Below are positions 6,112 through 13,649 of a DNA stretch of 24,118 bases, in pieces (the stretch's first letter is position 1; the number at the start of each line of letters is the position of its first letter). The notes under the pieces are model-generated. The model was not told where the DNA came from. It searched no databases and saw nothing but the letters and a program-made list of their open reading frames with translations. The DNA is from a virus. The stretch lies in IMG/VR virus record IMGVR_UViG_3300009103_000151, positions 1 through 24,118 of that record. One strand, 5' to 3'. Made by a program: the position numbers and the translations under genes.

Positions 6112-6146
6112 AAAATGGGGCATCTGTATCCCATGCCCCCCTGCGG
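6112..6146 (-). promoter_or_regulatory. Conserved intercistronic hairpin, loop GGGATACAG (copy 1)
   Basis: Transcribed strand: CCGCAGGG leads into a 7-bp stem GGGGCAT/ATGCCCC closing the loop GGGATACAG, followed by ATTTTTTA. It starts exactly 8 nt after the stop codon of the 67-aa ORF and ends about 16 nt before the uvsX ATG. The U6 tail makes it resemble an intrinsic terminator. The second copy at 6388-6422 is identical apart from one compensatory pair. Confidence 0.75.
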
Positions 6147-6154
6147 ATTACAAT

Positions 6155-6358
6155 CTACTTGCTTTGAACAAAAGAATAGAGTTTGGTTGCTTCAGCAATT
6201 ACATCCTCTGTCGAGTAGGGTTGAACAGGGTTTCTTTGACCCTCTGGTTTAAGATGTTCATTCTCAAACTGTCGGTGCAATCTGTTCTCTACGATACCAA
6301 TTGCCATTCCAAGCAAGTCGGTTCTCAGTTCATATGCGTTTTTATTGTTATCACTCAT
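6155..6358 (-). CDS. Small protein between ssb and uvsX, unknown function
   Basis: 67 aa: MSDNNKNAYELRTDLLGMAIGIVENRLHRQFENEHLK..., then a Pro-rich link (PEGQRNPVQPY) and STEDVIAEATKLYSFVQSK. Short proteins with an 'AYELRTDLLGMA ... EDVIAEAxKLYxFVxxK' pattern occur beside recombination genes in T4-like cyanophages and marine phages; their role is not known to me. AGGAGT is placed well before the ATG. Both its upstream and downstream borders carry the same conserved hairpin, so its mRNA segment may be processed or regulated as a unit. Confidence 0.75.
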   Translation of the reverse strand: MSDNNKNAYELRTDLLGMAIGIVENRLHRQFENEHLKPEGQRNPVQPYSTEDVIAEATKLYSFVQSK

Positions 6359-6387
6359 AATATACTCCTGTGTATGTGTGTGTTATT

Positions 6388-6422
6388 AAAATGAGGCATC
6401 TGTATCCCATGCCTCCCTGCGG
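6388..6422 (-). promoter_or_regulatory. Conserved intercistronic hairpin, loop GGGATACAG (copy 2)
   Basis: Transcribed strand: CCGCAGGG, then stem GAGGCAT/ATGCCTC around loop GGGATACAG, then ATTTTAATAA. It starts exactly 8 nt after the gp32-like stop codon, the same spacing as copy 1. Over the 35-nt block only two bases differ from copy 1, and they pair with each other (A-T here, G-C there). The weaker U-run makes efficient termination less likely here than at copy 1. Confidence 0.75.
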
Positions 6423-6430
6423 AATTCATT

Positions 6431-7177
6431 TTATGCTGACAGCAAATCATCAAAGGCAGCATCAACACTACTCTTTGCCTGATCTCCCGTAACTCTCGTT
6501 TCGGAAGATGACTCTTCGGCAGAAGAATCAGAAGATAGGTGTTCGTCTAAAATAGTCTTCACCTCTCCTGTTGACTTTGCCTCGAACAATTTATCAAAAT
6601 CAGGAACTTTTGAAAGAACTTGATCGCATTCTTCGGAAGTCAGATCAATACACATAGTGGAGGTTTTCCGTTTAGGTGTAAGTGATGTTTGGGGAAAGGA
6701 TGCTCCAGCAGGTTTGCCATATTGCAAATCCAAATCGGTGCCAGCATCTGGATCAGTGATGTCTCCGTATTCCGGATTCAACACTAATGTCAACAGGGTT
6801 TCATAAACCTTCTTGCCATATCCCCAGACCTTTGGCCCTTCGGTTTCCTCTCCTCGGACAAGAACAGGGGAAAAGAATCGTTGACGTGCTGTCAAATCCT
6901 TTGCCATCTTAACACTTCCCTCGTCACCCTCTTTGTAAAGGGACTTTGCGAAGTTGCAGACAGCACATTCTTCTCCATAGTTTCTGTTGGGACAAAGGAA
7001 TCCTGAATTCTGTCCGACATTATAGTGGAAGAAATAAGATTTGAAAGGATCTCCATCTTCCGTCGGTAGAATTCGAATTGTTTGTGTACCATCCTGCGGT
7101 TTCCAGAAAGAGTTGTTCCCACCCTTGCTCTGCAAATTCGTCAGTTTACTTTTCATTTTATTTAAATCAATAGCCAT
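6431..7177 (-). CDS. Single-stranded DNA-binding protein, T4 gp32-like
   Basis: 248 aa. It has the three-part plan of gp32. The N-terminus is short and basic (MAIDLNKMKSKLTNLQSK), like the LAST-type cooperativity region. The OB-fold core carries a zinc site with H51, C62, C71 and C74 (spacing as in T4 H64/C77/C87/C90). The C-terminal tail is acidic, Ser-rich (HLSSDSSAEESSSE), and ends AAFDDLLSA, the usual tail for docking partner proteins. It coats ssDNA and recruits UvsX, polymerase and helicase. The AAGGAA ribosome site is 9-10 nt before the ATG, a long spacing. A conserved hairpin follows 8 nt after the stop. Confidence 0.92.
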   Translation of the reverse strand: MAIDLNKMKSKLTNLQSKGGNNSFWKPQDGTQTIRILPTEDGDPFKSYFFHYNVGQNSGFLCPNRNYGEECAVCNFAKSLYKEGDEGSVKMAKDLTARQRFFSPVLVRGEETEGPKVWGYGKKVYETLLTLVLNPEYGDITDPDAGTDLDLQYGKPAGASFPQTSLTPKRKTSTMCIDLTSEECDQVLSKVPDFDKLFEAKSTGEVKTILDEHLSSDSSAEESSSETRVTGDQAKSSVDAAFDDLLSA

Positions 7178-7219
7178 TGTTTATTTTCCTTATTGGTTAA
7201 GTACGTTACAGCAAATGTC

Positions 7220-7486
7220 CTATAACGCCAATTGTTGTTGTTTGTCTTTGGTGCTCTCAAGGTTTCCGATGTGAGTTACTTTACCGACAACAGTATTGTG
7301 ATTGAACACTCTAAAGTTATCGCTCTGTAGATCCCACACCAACTCGTATCCCTCTTTGAGCGGGGTATTACCATTGCCTTTTAGTTTTGACTCTAAAAAG
7401 GTTTTGGGTAAATCGTTTGTTTTCACATAATTCATAGTTCGTTTTGTTCCGTCTTTCTTGACGAAGGTTCCTTTATAAACTTTCAT
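7220..7486 (-). CDS. Small Sm-like SH3 beta-barrel (WYL_2/DUF2693-like) protein
   Basis: 88 aa. The frame is open to 7573, but ATG 7486 follows ACAGGAGAG at good spacing and begins the conserved sequence MKVYKGTFVKKDGTKRTMNYV. The pattern 'FxKKDGxxRxMxFVxxxDLP ... LxEGYELVWDLxxxxFRVFNxxTVVG' matches short beta-barrel proteins common in T4-like cyanophages and marine phages, which I associate with the WYL_2 (PF10902) family. WYL-type domains can bind nucleic acid or small ligands; the phage role is unknown. It overlaps the upstream gene by 14 bp and precedes ssb, so it belongs to the replication cluster. The family assignment is from memory. Confidence 0.7.
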   Translation of the reverse strand: MKVYKGTFVKKDGTKRTMNYVKTNDLPKTFLESKLKGNGNTPLKEGYELVWDLQSDNFRVFNHNTVVGKVTHIGNLESTKDKQQQLAL

Positions 7487-8318
7487 TGTTTCTCTCCTGT
7501 ATAATGGAAGTTTTGGCCACGACAATAACCTGCGGTTTTTCGTAAGTTGTTTCGTGAACACTGTATGTTGCAATTGTATCTTTTCCCTTCAAAGATTTTA
7601 CTTGCTCTCGGATTCTCTTTACGAGTGAACCATCACTCCTAAGTTCCTCCCTGTTAATACCATAATAATAATGCTTCCGCATTATATTGTCAAGAGGAAA
7701 GAATAAACTTTCTGATCCCTTGTCAAAATCTATTATACCATAAGTGCCTATCTTTGTCAAGTCCGATTCTTCTCCCCTCGTCTCAATTACTGGTTTAGTA
7801 TTTTGAAAGAAGTCAACCATCTGAATTGTCGATGAAATTGTTTGCCTTATTATGTCATAATAGTTGATCAAAGAGACTTCCCCTAGTGCTTTCTCGATCT
7901 GATCCACCTTCATTATGTAGATACTTTTTAACAAATTTGATCTCGCATATTCCTGAAGAACATGGTATGCAACATTCTCGTTCTTTCCTGTACTTCCTTG
8001 CAGATCTATTTCTTCCGGATGAATGTAGAACAGGTTCACGTCTCTGTGATTTGTTGATTCAAGAACCTTTAAGCTTGCGGCCGAAGAGGGATCTCTCCCC
8101 TCGACAAACATGTGAGTCTGCCCCGTCAGTCCCTTAAAGAAATAATTCATAGAGGGGCACTTCTCTTCAATCTTTTCGGGAGACTTATTCATAATTATCC
8201 CCCTTGTTGTCCTAGTTTTATCAAGATCGAAGTCGATCTTATAAGACTTGTATTGCGGAGAGGAGAATAGATCTGCAACTTCGCAAGAAAAAGAACCGAG
8301 TCCAATAATATTAACCAA
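7473..8318 (-). CDS. Putative nucleotide-binding protein with tubulin/FtsZ-like features
   Basis: 281 aa, TTG start with AAGGAG 7 nt upstream. It begins NIIGLGSFSCEVADLF, a beta strand-glycine loop-helix like the first loop of FtsZ and tubulin (IxGxGxxG). A second loop, FVEGRDPSSAASLKVLE (about 71-87), sits where tubulins have the GGGTGSG phosphate loop; here it is degenerate. Later, INYYDIIRQTISSTIQMVDFF resembles the core helix, and IGTYGIIDFDKGSESLFFPLDN the start of a second domain. Marine T4-like phages carry a related protein family, usually left as hypothetical. So a Rossmann-like GTPase/ATPase relative is plausible, polymerisation is not shown, and confidence in the fold is modest. 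It overlaps polA by 8 bp and the next gene by 14 bp. Confidence 0.65.
   Translation of the reverse strand: MVNIIGLGSFSCEVADLFSSPQYKSYKIDFDLDKTRTTRGIIMNKSPEKIEEKCPSMNYFFKGLTGQTHMFVEGRDPSSAASLKVLESTNHRDVNLFYIHPEEIDLQGSTGKNENVAYHVLQEYARSNLLKSIYIMKVDQIEKALGEVSLINYYDIIRQTISSTIQMVDFFQNTKPVIETRGEESDLTKIGTYGIIDFDKGSESLFFPLDNIMRKHYYYGINREELRSDGSLVKRIREQVKSLKGKDTIATYSVHETTYEKPQVIVVAKTSIIQERNNESL
7732..7760 (-). promoter_or_regulatory. Consensus extended -10 promoter inside the 281-aa gene
   Basis: TTGACA (7760-7755), a 17-bp spacer and TATAAT (7737-7732), with TGG directly before the -10 box giving an extended -10. Both hexamers are perfect. It lies within coding sequence (codons for LTKIGTYGII), but points at the small beta-barrel gene, ssb and uvsX about 250 bp downstream. 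An internal early promoter for the recombination genes is the simplest reading. Chance occurrence within a coding region cannot be excluded. Confidence 0.6.
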
Positions 8319-9414
8319 AATTCATCTCCTTCAATTTCCCAAAACTCTTGCCGCCACTTACCTTTGTTGGAAATCTGCCAAAAGGGGTTGTACTAAAAAT
8401 GTCTCTTACCTCACCTAACAGTTCTCTATCTTCGTCAGAAAAGTCTACGACAATTGAATCATGTAAGCAAAATTTTACACTACTTTTGCGATTCTTTAAT
8501 AGCTTGTGGATCTCCAGCATGTTCCTGAAAACAATTTCTGCTGTCGTTGACTGGATGGTGTAGTTTACTGCGTGGAACTCGTCAGACTTTATCTCTCTTC
8601 CGAATAGGTTTTTTACTTGCTCTTTGTCCTGATTGAAATGCTTTTCTTTCACGACGTTGACGTTGTACAATTCTTCTAATTCTCCAATGCCTAAGCTCTT
8701 GCCTCCATACATGTAGGCAATCACAGATCTCTTTGCGTGTTGCCTGTCCGTTTTTAAGAAAGTCGAGTTCCATTTGTGTAAGTCTCCAAGTGGTTGTTCG
8801 TGTCCTGAAAGTCCCAGAAATACCCTCAACTCCGCGGCATTGTAATCGAGTTCGAGTATCCAATCGTTGTCTGGCAGGACAACATCTCTTACATCTTTAT
8901 CTAGTGTCATGATTGGAAAAGATGACGGAGTTACTGTGAGTCTTCCTGTTGTCGTGCCGAACTGTCGATACTTTACAATCGGATCTACCTTCTTTAATTT
9001 CTCCACCAAAGTTCTTACCTTCAATTTGTGCCTATTTTGATTCAAAAAGCCATAATCTAACTTTATCTCCTGTGTAGATATGTCGTGAAGCATCTCATGA
9101 AGAGAACAATCAAAACGAAAATTATCTGTTCTCTCTGTAGTTTCATATATGTGTCTCATTATGCTTTCTCGGACAGAAAAGTAGTCCAACAGGAATTGTT
9201 GTGGCACCATGTCAAAAAAACAGTGATTGTCGAGGTCAACTTTGGAAGTAACAAAGGATTTGTGAAAAGATCTCAATTTAGAATCTACCACCTGCCAGTC
9301 CCTGCTCAATTGTGTGGGGCAGACGTTCCCGATGTTGTCTTCCCTTGCGAGGACAGAACAATAGTCGTAGGCACCCGCACAGAGACTCTCAGAGTGCTTC
9401 CAAGTCACCTTCAT
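8311..9414 (-). CDS. DNA polymerase, family A, polymerase domain only
   Basis: At least 367 aa. It contains TGRLT (156-160), motif A LDYNAAELR with catalytic D190, and motif B RQHAKRSVIAYMYGG (R224, K228, Y236, G237). The Q-helix-like VNYTIQSTTAEI follows, and motif C LHDS (H318, D319). There is no 5' nuclease domain (supplied by the separate RNase H gene) and no DxE exonuclease motif before the palm, so proofreading would have to come from elsewhere. The position of E. coli F762 is Ile232, and the usual HDE is HDS. The ATG at 9414 has no ribosome site. The frame stays open and coding-like (e.g. GYYQDGKLFYKDSPPD) to CTG 9501, which has AGGA 6 nt upstream, so the true product is probably about 396 aa (8311-9501). 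It follows the previous stop by 1 nt. Confidence 0.9.
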   Translation of the reverse strand: MKVTWKHSESLCAGAYDYCSVLAREDNIGNVCPTQLSRDWQVVDSKLRSFHKSFVTSKVDLDNHCFFDMVPQQFLLDYFSVRESIMRHIYETTERTDNFRFDCSLHEMLHDISTQEIKLDYGFLNQNRHKLKVRTLVEKLKKVDPIVKYRQFGTTTGRLTVTPSSFPIMTLDKDVRDVVLPDNDWILELDYNAAELRVFLGLSGHEQPLGDLHKWNSTFLKTDRQHAKRSVIAYMYGGKSLGIGELEELYNVNVVKEKHFNQDKEQVKNLFGREIKSDEFHAVNYTIQSTTAEIVFRNMLEIHKLLKNRKSSVKFCLHDSIVVDFSDEDRELLGEVRDIFSTTPFGRFPTKVSGGKSFGKLKEMNFG

Positions 9415-9502
9415 GTCGGGGGGACTGTCTTTGTAGAATAATTTACCGTCTTGGTAATAACCAAAGCAGTCACTCTTGTTGTCTAAAACGGAAAAATACA
9501 GA

Positions 9503-10687
9503 TTAAATCCTAAAGTCTGGTTTCTGGTCGGAAGATGATCCCTCCGATGTTTTCCTATTAATATACACTATCGCACTGTCCAAGTCAACCTGTTTTTTTA
9601 ATGCAACTGCTTTGGTAACGACAGAATCAAATTGTTGTTGGGTAAAATCCAAATTTCTTTCCCTAATCCGAGTGGAAACATACAGTTTTAGTGTCAGGAA
9701 AACTCCCAATTTCTCCATTATATCTCTCGGACTTCTAAAGTTTACCACTTCTCTCGTCCTGATGGATGTTGAGGAGGCACCAGTTGAGTAATCAAGGACA
9801 ACATACTGTGGATTTTTTAAAATCAAGTTTCCATAGATCCTCTTCAACATCACGAGATACATCTCGAAACACACCATGCTCGGATCTATATAAACTTCTG
9901 AAAAAAGTTCCTGCAAGGATGAGAACCCATGTTCTGACATGCTCTGTTTCATGTATCCTGAGTTTGGATTCACAACCAGTCTCCAGGGAACATGCTTGTC
10001 TACTATGAATCCGTAATATGCTGCCTCTTCTACGAAAGTCGCATAGTTCGGATCATTAAAGAAGTTGTTATACTTCGATTCGTCATTCGATGCATCGGCA
10101 GCTGCCAGTTCGACCATCATTCCAGATGAGAGGGGATCACAAAACCTTGACACCGAAAAGTTTTTTAAAGTAAACACGGTGTAAGGACATTTCTCTGCAA
10201 CAAACCTCTCAAAAAACCTAACGAAAGATACGAAATCAACAACTTTGGTATTATGCTTGCTCTTCTTAAAGTAGTCGTAAAACCCTTCAGAAATTTGAGA
10301 CAAGTGATTAGAGTACTCCTCTTCCCAGAATCGTGTGGATTTTTTTGGTTCCAATCCAATGAAGGAACTTTTCTCAGAAATTCTCCCTTTATCAAAAAGG
10401 TGAGAAAACCTTTGTCTCAAAGCAATAAAGGGTTTCGCAAAAGGAGCAAGCATAAAGTGCTCTCCGGCATTATCAATAGGGAGGAGTAGTCCGGATTGTT
10501 GGAGATATTTTTTTCTTGCTAAAATTATCTGCTGTCCTGTGGTGTCTACTTTGCCGAAAAGTTGCATACTCCTGAGATCGATCTGTTCGACATTGTACCG
10601 GAACCCCAAAAATGATTGAGAGTCATACAAGACTCTCTGTGCGTAAGAGGAGTGCGATCCCATATTATTGTTCCCGTTTGTTTTCAA
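9503..10687 (-). CDS. Conserved phage protein between hub and polymerase genes, unknown function
   Basis: 394 aa from a TTG start that overlaps the previous stop region, with AGAGGA 8 nt upstream; an ATG at 10663 is the alternative. The protein is rich in aromatics and helices. Segments such as VVDFVSFVRFFERFVAEKCP, PLSSGMMVELAAAD, FVEEAAYYGFIVDKHVPWRL and VVNPNSGYMKQSMSEHG recall a recurrent marine-phage protein, usually annotated hypothetical and found near tail or baseplate genes. No enzyme motif is visible. Position right after the putative hub suggests a virion or baseplate protein; its nearness to polA is the alternative clue. It is soluble-looking, with no signal peptide or membrane span. 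Confidence 0.7.
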   Translation of the reverse strand: MKTNGNNNMGSHSSYAQRVLYDSQSFLGFRYNVEQIDLRSMQLFGKVDTTGQQIILARKKYLQQSGLLLPIDNAGEHFMLAPFAKPFIALRQRFSHLFDKGRISEKSSFIGLEPKKSTRFWEEEYSNHLSQISEGFYDYFKKSKHNTKVVDFVSFVRFFERFVAEKCPYTVFTLKNFSVSRFCDPLSSGMMVELAAADASNDESKYNNFFNDPNYATFVEEAAYYGFIVDKHVPWRLVVNPNSGYMKQSMSEHGFSSLQELFSEVYIDPSMVCFEMYLVMLKRIYGNLILKNPQYVVLDYSTGASSTSIRTREVVNFRSPRDIMEKLGVFLTLKLYVSTRIRERNLDFTQQQFDSVVTKAVALKKQVDLDSAIVYINRKTSEGSSSDQKPDFRI

Positions 10688-13648
10688 TTATTTTTTCCTC
10701 TTCTTTTTATCCAAATTCTCTCTTGTTGGCATCTTCTTCATGTGACGGCCGTCGGCAGTGAATCCATTACCAGGACTCAAGAACCTTGCATTCACCTTTG
10801 TTTCGTAAACCCCATTTTGAATATAACTAGAAACCGAAACAACATTATAATACCCCGCAATCTTCAATGCATTGATGGGGGAATCTTTAGAAAAAATGTT
10901 GCCCAACCTTAATGCTGATGGGTTTATACATATAACCGATCCAGGTGTGAAAAATGTATTGCCGAACAAAGTCAGCTCAACATCATACCGTCCCTTGATC
11001 GGGAACCTTGGTTCGTTAAATTTGTCACCATCTCGCAACATAGCATCAGATTCTAGAAGTTTATTTTCTACCAAATTAAAGTTTATGGACTTCATCAATC
11101 CAGAACTTCCCCCAACAAAGAAGTGGGGGATGCCGGTTTTGGAATCCTTCACAAAGTCCATCAAGTGTTCTGGTGGTAGGGATCTGGTTGCGGAATGTAA
11201 AATAAGATAATTCGTGACATCACTATTCCCAACGGTTCCTCTCAACTTTGCTTCTCTAAGAGATTTGCCATTCGAACCTGCGTCTTGCGTCATCTGATCT
11301 TTTGTGGAAGATTGTTTGTTCTTGCCTCGTCTCAACTCATCAAAGAGTACCCTATGTTCGGTGGGTGATCCTGTCGCATTATTAAATTTGAAATAATCCA
11401 CACCACTCGTTGGTTCTCTCGGAATGGAAAAGAGGGTCTTTTGGATCATGGTATCCTGCTTGGGCAAAAGAGCGTACTCATCACCGATGGCAGACAAGGA
11501 CTTGATTGCCATTTTCATCACTCCGTTAATAAAGGCAGTTAATGGCATCTTCACTTTGTTCTTGCTAATGTATTCTTTGTCAAACCAACTCAAGAACGTG
11601 TTTAGTGAGATTGGTATGTCTGCCAAGTTTCTGTAATATCTCTTTGCGGTTCTAGAAAATTGTGCATAGTCTTTATTCGTTATCGAGGCCATGGCAGCAA
11701 CAGTGTCGTCTCCGGCTGTGGTTCTTGTAACCTCAACGACACCATTCTTTAAATTAGTTTCATAAAATCCCTCTGATTGTCCTTCAGTAGAGTATGTTGT
11801 GAACTCAGAAGATCCAACGACAACTCTAATATTTTTCCACGACTCTTTATTTGTTTCTCTTAGTCTACCAACAGCTATTTCCAACAAGTCACCAAGGAAG
11901 AAGTATTTTATACTGTATTTTCCAGTTGATGAATCAAACTCTGGGTTTGAAATTTCTTTCAAGACTTCAGAAAGATTATCCATATCTTCCTCTCCCCGAT
12001 CTTTGTGCGTGGCCTGGACCACCTTCTTGGATGCCTTGTTTATCTCTTCTTGAGACATGTTCTGTGTTGCAATTTTGGAACAAGCAGATGACTTCTCCTC
12101 TGCATTGGCAACTTCACTGTCTATCTCTTCTCCAAAGGCACTGAACGCTCTTTCTTGAAATGGTTCTCCGGAGAAGCCCAGAAGGAGGGCATGTTCTTTC
12201 ATCTTTTGATGTGAAAACAATCCGTTTGATAATTGCCCGTCGATGAAACCCTTGAGCGCTGGTGAGGAGTCAAACTCATGATATGTATAGAATTTCTTCG
12301 AGGGGTCTTTATCCTCCAAGTAAACCTTCAGGTGAGGAGATCCGAACTTTGCACTACCCTCTTCTATAGTTGACGGTATCTCTACTGCCCCAGCAAAAGT
12401 GAACCCACTAATGGGAGTTGCGGAATTTATTATACTACAAGTTTGTTTAAAACTATCCATGTCATCAAATAGTGGATTCTGATAACGGTGGAGTATGTTT
12501 TTTTCGTCAACCTTGTAGATCCTAACCCTTTTTGACTTCAAGAGATCGTCGATGATGCCGGAGTACACCAAGGCTTTGTTGCTCTCCTCCTCAGAAAGCT
12601 TTTGTTTTTCGGCATCTATAATCTCATCAGTGGTTGGTGGGTCTTTCGAAGATCCCTCTTCCTCCAATTTGTCCTTCTCTTCTTTTTGTTTCTTCTCCAG
12701 CTCTTTGATTCTTTTTCTTATTTTTCTCTGACTCTCCAGGTTTTCCTTAGAGAACAAGATATTACTGTGATACGGACTGTTAAACATCGACTCAAGATAG
12801 GACTTATATGTGAGATTAACCACGACAGAACCCTCTTGAGCAAAGTCAAAATCGAAATGCACCAGAGACAAGTCCATAAGGGTCTTTTGCTCTTTCAGTA
12901 ACTTCAGTGCCTCTTGTGCTTCTGGCCCGTATGAACTTGCAAGTTTGTCTGCAATGCTCCAACCTACTTGAAGTTTCAGGGTAAAGTGATCTGGATTTAG
13001 TCTCTTCTTTTCTTCGTCTGAGTCTGCGGAAAGTTGATATTTGGAGGAGAGTGTAAAGAGATCTGAGTATTTCAGATCTGGATCTGGTTGTCCAACCACA
13101 GTGGTGAACAAATCTGCAATTCTTTCTGCGTACAATTGAACCTTCAATATCAAACTTGACTTTTCCATGTGTGCGGTGGCACCTTGAAATGTCCAGTCCA
13201 TGCTTTTTACGCCCATATTGGGGGTCATGCTGATTAGGGAACTAAAAGACTCATGCAAAGATGTCCTATATCTCTCTCCCTGATCCACTCCTGCGTGAGT
13301 CGGGAATACGATTTCTGACAATTTTATCTTGTCATCTCCAGCAGCAGTGGACTGTTGTGCAGTCTTTTTAAAAAACCTCATCTCCGGAACAAGTGAGGAA
13401 AAGTGTTGAGACTTCAATTTCGAGAGATTAAGCATGTTCACTCCCAACATCCTCGTCATCATTACCGAAGGCTGATCGTCTTCCAGACAGACGAATTCCC
13501 TATAAGGCACTCCACCATTGTCTGGGTTTGAGTACACCTCCCTGTTTATGTAAGAGAGATCATAGAGACTCATAAGCAAAAGAGCTTGTTCCGTGAGTCT
13601 CCTCCTGTTATCCAGTTCTTCTTTGCTGATTTCTTCTTCGACAGCCAT
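10688..13648 (-). CDS. Large baseplate protein, probable central hub
   Basis: 986 aa. The frame is open to 13753, but the Cys/His-rich extension is read from the overlapping gp53-like gene. ATG 13648 lies 1 nt after that gene's stop, with GGGAT upstream. The middle (about 300-365) is a charged coiled coil (KRIKELEKKQKEEKDKLEEE). The C-terminal region has the layout of tail hub proteins: GRYDVELTLFGNTFFTPGSV, then AGYYNVVSVSSYIQNGVYET and KVNARFLSPG, the strand pattern that closes hub barrels in contractile tails. The order tape measure, tube initiator, gp53-like, then this protein supports a baseplate hub (gp27/gpD-like) role. No lysozyme motif is seen. It is much larger than T4 gp27 (391 aa). 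Confidence 0.65.
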   Translation of the reverse strand: MAVEEEISKEELDNRRRLTEQALLLMSLYDLSYINREVYSNPDNGGVPYREFVCLEDDQPSVMMTRMLGVNMLNLSKLKSQHFSSLVPEMRFFKKTAQQSTAAGDDKIKLSEIVFPTHAGVDQGERYRTSLHESFSSLISMTPNMGVKSMDWTFQGATAHMEKSSLILKVQLYAERIADLFTTVVGQPDPDLKYSDLFTLSSKYQLSADSDEEKKRLNPDHFTLKLQVGWSIADKLASSYGPEAQEALKLLKEQKTLMDLSLVHFDFDFAQEGSVVVNLTYKSYLESMFNSPYHSNILFSKENLESQRKIRKRIKELEKKQKEEKDKLEEEGSSKDPPTTDEIIDAEKQKLSEEESNKALVYSGIIDDLLKSKRVRIYKVDEKNILHRYQNPLFDDMDSFKQTCSIINSATPISGFTFAGAVEIPSTIEEGSAKFGSPHLKVYLEDKDPSKKFYTYHEFDSSPALKGFIDGQLSNGLFSHQKMKEHALLLGFSGEPFQERAFSAFGEEIDSEVANAEEKSSACSKIATQNMSQEEINKASKKVVQATHKDRGEEDMDNLSEVLKEISNPEFDSSTGKYSIKYFFLGDLLEIAVGRLRETNKESWKNIRVVVGSSEFTTYSTEGQSEGFYETNLKNGVVEVTRTTAGDDTVAAMASITNKDYAQFSRTAKRYYRNLADIPISLNTFLSWFDKEYISKNKVKMPLTAFINGVMKMAIKSLSAIGDEYALLPKQDTMIQKTLFSIPREPTSGVDYFKFNNATGSPTEHRVLFDELRRGKNKQSSTKDQMTQDAGSNGKSLREAKLRGTVGNSDVTNYLILHSATRSLPPEHLMDFVKDSKTGIPHFFVGGSSGLMKSINFNLVENKLLESDAMLRDGDKFNEPRFPIKGRYDVELTLFGNTFFTPGSVICINPSALRLGNIFSKDSPINALKIAGYYNVVSVSSYIQNGVYETKVNARFLSPGNGFTADGRHMKKMPTRENLDKKKRKK

Positions 13649-13649
13649 G

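Noticed and set aside
6117-6139. Simple rho-independent terminator as full explanation of the hairpin
   Set aside because: The U6 tail of this copy fits a terminator, but the conserved loop, conserved flank and the weak U-run of the second copy suggest more than termination; it was kept as a regulatory hairpin.
7204-7227. CGTTA/TAACG hairpin upstream of ssb
   Set aside because: Five pairs around a 14-nt loop is near chance level, and no similar copy exists elsewhere in the window.
7487-7573. Longer N-terminus for the small beta-barrel gene (start at 7573)
   Set aside because: It overlaps the 281-aa gene; ATG 7486 has a strong AGGAG site and matches the family start.
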